A stretch of 48,252 bases of DNA from a virus: IMG/VR virus record IMGVR_UViG_3300020419_001295, positions 1 through 48,252 of that record; one strand, given 5' to 3'. A program made the position numbers and the translations under genes. Shown here in pieces: positions 43,201-48,252 of the stretch; position 1 is the first letter of the stretch; each line of letters begins with the position of its first letter. Below the pieces are notes generated by a model. It was given only the letters and a program-made list of their open reading frames with translations, was not told where the DNA came from and ran no database searches.

Positions 43201-44076
43201 TTAGGTATTAGGCGTCTTTTTAGCTCGATTTTCTAATGTTCTTAGCATTTGTACGAAACCAGGCCCTGCTTTTACTATATTATCTATCATTGTAATAGCA
43301 GGCAAATATGCTTGTACCATCTGTGGAGGAATTGATTTGCCGTCTTTTGCAAGTTCTAAAAACTTCTTTGTCATCATTAAATTCTTAGAACCAACTAGAT
43401 ATCTGTAACCTGCTAGGTCTTTACCTGTTACTTCTATGTCTGGCATACTAATCTTTGGTTCTGGATCCGTAACCTTATATGTTTCTAAGTCACGTTGAGC
43501 AGATAGTTGTTCAAGATATTTAATAATATCACTTGATCTTAGTTTGGCTCTAGATGCTAATAATAATCTAGTAACCGTCTTTTTCTTTTCAAACGTAGGA
43601 AGTCTATTAAAGCTGAATAAGTTTCGTCTGGTTGCTTTATAATCAGAGTTTGTTATTCCTAATGTACTTTCTGCCCTTATAAGGAATTGTTCGTCGGCTG
43701 AGCTTGGAGCAAATCCTCTTGACATGTTACTCACATATCTGTTGAAAGCCATCACTGGAAACTGTGTTTTCTCACGTTTCTTTCTTGCATTACCTGGATC
43801 CTTTAACTTGTCTTGAGCGTTCTGATCTCCTACAACAAAGTAAACAAAGTTGTACAAGTCCGTGCCACTTATTCTAAAGTGTTTATAGCTATCGTATCCT
43901 GATGTGCTTTTTGCATAACCATGAGCATAAGGTGCCGTGGTAGGAAAACGTCTTAACGTTTCAAGAATCAACATGGTCAAGTAAGCTCTTTCGCAACAAT
44001 CTGTATATGTCAGAGCTTTAAGTCCTGACGAGTTACGAGTCATTCTTGCCTCATGAAGTTCTTGTAGGAATTCCAT
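43201..44076 (-). CDS. Virion-block protein of unknown function (291 aa)
   Basis: Starts MEFLQELHEARMTRNSSG, with a capsid-targeting-like LQE. The body is helical and basic (YDSYKHFRISGTDLYNFVYF, KKREKTQFPVMAFNRYVSNM, KTVTRLLLASRAKLRSSDII). It begins at the last base of the 142-residue gene. Function unknown. Confidence 0.6.
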   Translation of the reverse strand: MEFLQELHEARMTRNSSGLKALTYTDCCERAYLTMLILETLRRFPTTAPYAHGYAKSTSGYDSYKHFRISGTDLYNFVYFVVGDQNAQDKLKDPGNARKKREKTQFPVMAFNRYVSNMSRGFAPSSADEQFLIRAESTLGITNSDYKATRRNLFSFNRLPTFEKKKTVTRLLLASRAKLRSSDIIKYLEQLSAQRDLETYKVTDPEPKISMPDIEVTGKDLAGYRYLVGSKNLMMTKKFLELAKDGKSIPPQMVQAYLPAITMIDNIVKAGPGFVQMLRTLENRAKKTPNT

Positions 44077-44504
44077 TATGCTTTTGCTACTGCTTTAGCT
44101 AGGTTATTAATACCGCGATCTTGTTGGTCTGGATCTGGTGCAGACTTTGTAATGTCTACGTTGCCTGTTTTAATAAAATCAAATATAGCTTGTGCTTTTT
44201 CTTTGTCCATTCCTCTAGTTCTTGCAATAACACTATCAAGTGTATCTTCACGACCTGAATGTATTAATGCATTAGAAAAATGCAATGCATCTAAAAATTG
44301 TTGATCATCTTTCCAAATTAAATCACTGCTTCTTGGACTTAATGCCGCCGCAATCTGTTGACCCATTTTTGCTAATTTTCTTTCACTGTCAGACATATCG
44401 TGAGCACTGCCGCCTTTGACTGGAATAGCTTCTGCTTGTACATAACCCAGATCAGCTTTGATTGGTTGGAATGCTTCGCTGTCCATCATTTCTGTCATCT
44501 TCAT
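44076..44504 (-). CDS. Virion-block protein of unknown function (142 aa)
   Basis: Starts MKMTEMMDSEAFQPIKAD, again a short MxxTE-type start. It is a helical soluble protein (SDSERKLAKMGQQIAAALSP, RTRGMDKEKAQAIFDFIKTG). It follows the 805-residue gene by 9 bases with a ribosome site in the gap (AGGAGAAAACT). Confidence 0.6.
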   Translation of the reverse strand: MKMTEMMDSEAFQPIKADLGYVQAEAIPVKGGSAHDMSDSERKLAKMGQQIAAALSPRSSDLIWKDDQQFLDALHFSNALIHSGREDTLDSVIARTRGMDKEKAQAIFDFIKTGNVDITKSAPDPDQQDRGINNLAKAVAKA

Positions 44505-44513
44505 AGTTTTCTC

Positions 44514-46931
44514 CTATCGTTGTCCGGCTCTATTGGCCGCTGTGAACCCTGCTCTATTTACCAGTTTCATGTCTCCGCCAGGGTGTGCTAAGACATATCC
44601 TTCTCCTCCAGGCTGGCCTGCTGTAGTTGCCTTTACAGAACCTCCCTGTGAATCTAATTGTTTTATAATATTATTTTTTACCTTCATTATACCACTTACT
44701 ACTTCCCATAAGCTAGAAAATGCTTTCATATTTTGTTTTACATATTTTGCAATCTTATCTTTTTTAGGTGCACTAATCTTTTCATGGTTCATTAACCAAC
44801 TCATAAAGTCTCTGCCTAGTTTATCTAGTGTTCCCCTGTCTACACTTTGGTTAACATAATTGTATAGTATGTTATCAAAGTCCGATAATTTCATTGACTG
44901 TAATTTTGCTTTATCAAGCAAACTATCTATATCAGCACTATCTTGTTTTATAATATTTGCAAGTCTTTCTACTTCTTCGTTAGGTACTTCTGGTGGTGTT
45001 TCTACGCTCATTGGTGGAACAACTAACAGTTCATTACCTTGAAACATTCCTAAATCTTTTAAACCTGATTCAGATCCATCTAAATCAACCATTCTATGTA
45101 CAACTACTGCTGTCTTGCTTTTAGCAATACGTTTTCCTAAGTCACTTGCTATATCTACTGCATACTCTACACCATTTGGATTAGGTTTGAATACAAAGTT
45201 TTTATCAATAACTTTAGGTGTGTTGTAATAAAGCAAATCCCCTTTGAAAAATCCTATATGATCTGTTGGAACTGCTCTTTCAAATACAGAAAATATTTCT
45301 GCCATGCTGTCAGCAAATTTTATACGGCCTGGATCATCTTTGAACTTTCCACCACTACGACCGAGGAGCTCTGCCTTAAGGTCATCTGGACTTTTTGCTC
45401 TACCAACTCCGCCTTTTTTAACGAAGCCACCTTTGTCTGTAAGTATAAACTCTCCATCTTCATCGCGACCAAAAATGACTGCGGGAGATCCATCCCATTT
45501 GATTGTAACATCTTTATGTCCTCCACTTGCCATGTTCCTTAAACTTGCCAATGCTCTCATGGCTCCTTTTGAACCTTCGAAGAAAACCAAATCTTCTATG
45601 TGTTGTATTCTAGCACCTTCATTAATGCTTTCTTTTTTAATACTTTCTGTTGAAGAACTATCGTAGCCTTGCATTTTAAAGCCGGCTTTATCATATTCTC
45701 CTCTATTGGCATTATAAACATTGATTGGTACTGTTTGTCGTTCAGTGCCAAACTTTTTTTGTCTTACAATTACAACATTCTTAGGTTGTTCCTTAGTATT
45801 ACTATCGTCTTTTAGAGTATATACATTACCATCTTTGTCTTTAATTTGTTTTTTCTTTTTAGGATCAACTTCTTTCCATCCTTTTTTCGTGTACATGTCT
45901 AGATCACTTCTAGCAATTTTTTTCTTCTTATATTTGCCTTTGACATTGCCATGTACAGTAACTACATCGTCTGTTGCTCTGTCCCAAGTTCTTTTTGCTA
46001 GATCTTTCACTTGTCCTATTGTAGTTTTTCCACCACCTGCATCTGTGTATGCTTTCTTAGCCGCCGCATATCCATCCTTAGATTTATATCCAGCCATAAA
46101 GCCCCCCTTGGCTGTTCGTAGTGCTCCTGCAACACCTTTACCTACGTTTCCAATACCTCTCATTACTGAACTAGGACCTAGTTCGTCTAGTTCTCTTTCT
46201 GCTAACATCATTCCTGATCTAATACTTTTAGACTCTGGCATAGGCAATCCTTGATTTTCAAAGTTTGCTCTTACATCTGCCGTGAGTTGTTCATAGTCTG
46301 GACGACCTTTAATTGCTTTGTTAATAGTTTCTACACTATCAAGGTTAGCTCTGTTGGCTCCTGGACCAATTAATTTCTTTGCTATCTCATTAGGATCAGT
46401 TGTAATAACTTCCTTTGTTTCTCTATCTACTAGCCCTTTTGTAGGTGACCACATCATACCTTGTGCTTTTGCGATGCTAGCCAAAAATATCATTCTATGC
46501 GATCCTTTGTAAGGTGTACCATCGCCCATACCTTTAAGTGCAAACTTCATCCATTCTGGATTGCCAAACATCAAGTCTGTTTGTACAAAGCCATTAGCTG
46601 GATTGCCGTTAATTGGTGTTTTCAAATGTACATTGGTACCTGACTTTGCTACCCATTGTCTTGAATTATCATTAGGGTGATTCTTTTGTTGCCATGCAAC
46701 TAATTTCTGGAACACTTCTTCTTTACTGTGTTGACTTTGGTCAACTGCAACATCTATATCACCACTAGAACTTCTAATGCCCGTGCTACCTAGCTTCATC
46801 TCTTTGTGATTGAGCCCTGTAATCTTTTCTACCCAATCTAGAGTAGTATCGATATCGCCTCTAGCAATACGTTGTGTAACAGGTTTACCTTCGGCATCCT
46901 TAAAAATATTCCCACCTTCTTTAAGTATCAT
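44514..46931 (-). CDS. Nucleotidyltransferase plus ligase-like two-domain protein (805 aa)
   Basis: The N-terminal part has a nucleotidyltransferase-type motif, GSTGIRSSSGDIDVAVDQSQ (Gly-Ser then Asp-x-Asp). A basic linker with a glycine-rich and Lys-rich stretch follows (about residues 280-410). The C-terminal part has KDVTIKWDGSPAVIFGRDED, which resembles the KxDG adenylation motif of ligases, then HIGFFKGDLLYYNTPKVIDK and TAVVVHRMVDLDGSESGLKD. Start MILKEGGNIFKDAEGK shows an LKE capsid-targeting-like motif. Activity is not established. Confidence 0.65.
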   Translation of the reverse strand: MILKEGGNIFKDAEGKPVTQRIARGDIDTTLDWVEKITGLNHKEMKLGSTGIRSSSGDIDVAVDQSQHSKEEVFQKLVAWQQKNHPNDNSRQWVAKSGTNVHLKTPINGNPANGFVQTDLMFGNPEWMKFALKGMGDGTPYKGSHRMIFLASIAKAQGMMWSPTKGLVDRETKEVITTDPNEIAKKLIGPGANRANLDSVETINKAIKGRPDYEQLTADVRANFENQGLPMPESKSIRSGMMLAERELDELGPSSVMRGIGNVGKGVAGALRTAKGGFMAGYKSKDGYAAAKKAYTDAGGGKTTIGQVKDLAKRTWDRATDDVVTVHGNVKGKYKKKKIARSDLDMYTKKGWKEVDPKKKKQIKDKDGNVYTLKDDSNTKEQPKNVVIVRQKKFGTERQTVPINVYNANRGEYDKAGFKMQGYDSSSTESIKKESINEGARIQHIEDLVFFEGSKGAMRALASLRNMASGGHKDVTIKWDGSPAVIFGRDEDGEFILTDKGGFVKKGGVGRAKSPDDLKAELLGRSGGKFKDDPGRIKFADSMAEIFSVFERAVPTDHIGFFKGDLLYYNTPKVIDKNFVFKPNPNGVEYAVDIASDLGKRIAKSKTAVVVHRMVDLDGSESGLKDLGMFQGNELLVVPPMSVETPPEVPNEEVERLANIIKQDSADIDSLLDKAKLQSMKLSDFDNILYNYVNQSVDRGTLDKLGRDFMSWLMNHEKISAPKKDKIAKYVKQNMKAFSSLWEVVSGIMKVKNNIIKQLDSQGGSVKATTAGQPGGEGYVLAHPGGDMKLVNRAGFTAANRAGQR

Positions 46932-47181
46932 GCTTCTTGCTTTCTTTAATCTTTGTTATACCACGTCTAAACTTCTTAGGATCACCTGTTCTTACACTGT
47001 TGATAAAACGCCTTTCTAACTCCATAGCTTCTTCATCTGAATACTGTTCAGATATCTTTTGGAACAAATTAATAGTGCTTTCTATTAAATTATGCCCTGT
47101 AGTAGCTATAAGGCTTTCCTTATCCTTTGTCCAACTAAGGTTGTTTAGTTCTTGTAATATAGATCTGGTGACTTTTTTCAT
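46921..47181 (-). CDS. Small helical protein with capsid-targeting-like start (86 aa)
   Basis: Begins MKKVTRSILQELNNLSWTKD and continues helical (STINLFQKISEQYSDEEAME, LERRFINSVRTGDPKKFRRG). It overlaps the 805-residue gene by 11 bases in another frame. Ribosome site ATGAGGACAAACTGAC; TAAATA at 47204-47209. Confidence 0.6.
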   Translation of the reverse strand: MKKVTRSILQELNNLSWTKDKESLIATTGHNLIESTINLFQKISEQYSDEEAMELERRFINSVRTGDPKKFRRGITKIKESKKHDT

Positions 47182-47203
47182 GTCAGTTTGTCCTCATATA
47201 ACA

Positions 47204-47227
47204 TATTTAGCTATGAAACGATAAATA
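47204..47227. promoter_or_regulatory. Back-to-back TAAATA boxes for divergent genes
   Basis: TAAATA on the minus strand (47209-47204) points to the virion block, and TAAATA on the plus strand (47222-47227) points to the lipase gene. They are separated by only 12 bases. Both genes have Shine-Dalgarno sequences. Confidence 0.45.
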
Positions 47228-47253
47228 TGTTTAGGTTAAGAAGAAGGTAAATT

Positions 47254-47997
47254 ATGATAGAAAAGTTAAATTTCAAACAAAGATCCTTGCTATTTGCTAA
47301 TTTGTCACGTATAGCATACTATAACACAAAAAAAGCAACAAGTCAAGCGAAAAAGTTAGGCTTTACTACAACAGAATTTTACAATAAAGAAGGTGCTCAA
47401 GCATATCGTTTTATGAACAAAACGGATCTAGTAATAGCTTGTAGAGGCACTGAACCTACTCAATGGAACGATATAAGTGCTGACCTTAAGGCTATACCTG
47501 TGATGGCTGAAACTGTTAGCAGAGTACATAAAGGCTTCAAAGAAGAAGTAGACGAACTATGGCCAATGGTGTGCGAAGACATTGACAGAAAAGTTAACCT
47601 AAAAAAGAAACTTTGGTTTTGCGGACATAGTTTAGGAGCGGCAATGGCAACTATTATGTCAAGCCGAGCCAAACACAATGCTGACTTAAATGATCCTGTA
47701 GAATTGTATACTTATGGTTCACCTAGAGTAGGTTGGAATGCATATTGCAAGAGCCTTAACGTTGAACATCATCGTTGGAGAAACAACAATGATATAGTAA
47801 CAAAGGTACCGTTATGGATAATGGGCTACAGACACCATGGTAACTTACATTACATCACATCAGACTGTAAGATAGGTAAACCAGGATTTAAAGATTGGTG
47901 CAAAGGCATGTGGGCTGGCATTAAAGATAGAAAGTTTGATTCAATAGGCGATCATGATATCCAAGCCTATCACGATAATATAGTTAAAGCTCTCTAG
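47254..47997 (+). CDS. Class 3 lipase-like alpha/beta-hydrolase (247 aa)
   Basis: The nucleophile elbow GHSLGAAMATIMSSRA gives Ser in GHSLG; VIACRGTEPTQWNDISADLK supplies the oxyanion-side strand; the acid and His are likely in HRWRNNNDIVTKVPLW and YRHHGNLHYI. LYTYGSPRVGWNAYCK is typical of the class 3 lipase fold. No signal peptide. In phage it could open the host membrane at lysis or after injection; inference. Ribosome site AAGAAGG. Confidence 0.85.
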   Translation: MIEKLNFKQRSLLFANLSRIAYYNTKKATSQAKKLGFTTTEFYNKEGAQAYRFMNKTDLVIACRGTEPTQWNDISADLKAIPVMAETVSRVHKGFKEEVDELWPMVCEDIDRKVNLKKKLWFCGHSLGAAMATIMSSRAKHNADLNDPVELYTYGSPRVGWNAYCKSLNVEHHRWRNNNDIVTKVPLWIMGYRHHGNLHYITSDCKIGKPGFKDWCKGMWAGIKDRKFDSIGDHDIQAYHDNIVKAL

Positions 47998-48006
47998 GAG
48001 ATACAA

Positions 48007-48192
48007 TTGAAAGAATGGTTACTTGTATTAGTTACAGCCTTGACAAACGGGTCAATTACTATTGAAGTTGTTGATGGTTATGATAACAAACCACGTTGTG
48101 AATATTCAGCCAAAGCAAGAAAAACGTTCTTTGCATTTGAGAATAATAAAAACTTTATATGTTTAGAGGAACCTATACAATCCAAACATTAA
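48007..48192 (+). CDS. Small putative exported protein (61 aa)
   Basis: A TTG start behind TAGGAGATACAA gives MKEWLLVLVTALTNGSITIE, a likely signal peptide, then PRCEYSAKARKTFFAFENNK and FICLEEPIQ with two cysteines. It follows the lipase gene by 9 bases. Function unknown; it resembles the other small exported Cys-pair proteins here. Confidence 0.55.
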   Translation: MKEWLLVLVTALTNGSITIEVVDGYDNKPRCEYSAKARKTFFAFENNKNFICLEEPIQSKH

Positions 48193-48252
48193 TGATCCCG
48201 TAAAAGCACAGCCTATTGCCATTGCTACCCAAAAACCAAAAGCAGGTAAAAA
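48163..48252 (-). CDS. Possible C-terminus of a membrane protein (partial, runs off the window)
   Basis: The minus strand is open from the right edge to a stop at 48163, reading FLPAFGFWVAMAIGCAFTGS then LMFGLYRFL, a membrane-helix-like stretch. It overlaps the end of the plus-strand gene by 30 bases. With only 29 residues visible this is tentative. Confidence 0.3.
   Translation of the reverse strand, partial: FLPAFGFWVAMAIGCAFTGSLMFGLYRFL

Noticed and set aside
1-48252. CRISPR arrays, insertion sequences, integrase or attachment sites
   Set aside because: No regularly spaced repeats, transposase or integrase frames were seen; the tRNAs are not flanked by obvious duplicated ends.

Overview
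The window is a stretch of a large, AT-rich, T4-like tailed phage genome (a marine myovirus) that most likely infects an alphaproteobacterium, possibly of the SAR11 type. The phage evidence is a dense, mostly minus-strand gene array with overlapping ATGA/GTGA junctions, a T4-type ATP-dependent DNA ligase, class I ribonucleotide reductase with glutaredoxin, a PD-(D/E)XK nuclease, cell-wall hydrolases, tail-fibre and beta-helix virion proteins, and many small conserved phage genes. The host inference rests mainly on a tmRNA gene of the circularly permuted, two-piece kind known from alphaproteobacteria, and on pcyX-type bilin genes previously reported from uncultured marine phages of such hosts. 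No integrase, CRISPR array or insertion sequence was seen.

Layout. 1-5.4 kb: fibre-like structural proteins, unknown conserved genes, DNA ligase. 5.5-13.5 kb: small membrane and secreted proteins, two methyltransferases, tRNA-Arg, a PsiE-like protein, ClpP, a metalloprotease, a GNAT protein, tRNA-Trp, peroxiredoxin and a Fis-type HTH regulator. 13.5-16.8 kb: a plus-strand operon of secreted and membrane proteins, including a 725-residue acidic exported protein. 16.8-21.4 kb: ferredoxin-dependent bilin reductase, heme oxygenase, ClpS, Hsp20, GMP reductase, a 2OG-Fe(II) oxygenase and ribosomal protein bS21. 21.4-27.8 kb: a large membrane coiled-coil protein, three lipoproteins, two peptidoglycan hydrolases and a thermonuclease. 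27.9-31.3 kb: HemE, HemC, the tmRNA, a cold-shock protein and a basic H1-like protein. 31.4-39.4 kb: glutaredoxin, NrdB, NrdA, a tail spike, a nuclease, a second 2OG oxygenase and an Nfu-type Fe-S protein. 39.5-47.2 kb: a block of virion-associated candidates, many with N-termini resembling T4 capsid-targeting sequences. 47.3 kb to the end: a plus-strand lipase and small genes.

How the genes work together. HemC, HemE, heme oxygenase and the bilin reductase together mark steps from porphobilinogen through heme to a reduced bilin, split between two loci 10 kb apart. The tmRNA, ClpP, ClpS and Hsp20 form a second theme: the phage carries both a peptide-tagging RNA and parts of the protease that destroys tagged proteins, along with ribosomal protein bS21 and two tRNAs. 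Ribonucleotide reductase, glutaredoxin, GMP reductase and the nucleases supply nucleotides.

Two promoter types can be read by eye. One is a near-consensus sigma70 promoter (TTGAC[AT], 17-18 bp, TATA-type -10), usually buried at the end of the preceding gene. The other is a T4-late-like TAAATA box. In six genes TAAATA sits exactly 4-5 bases before a start codon that has no Shine-Dalgarno sequence, which predicts leaderless late mRNAs; in three others it would place a hairpin at or near the 5' end of the message.
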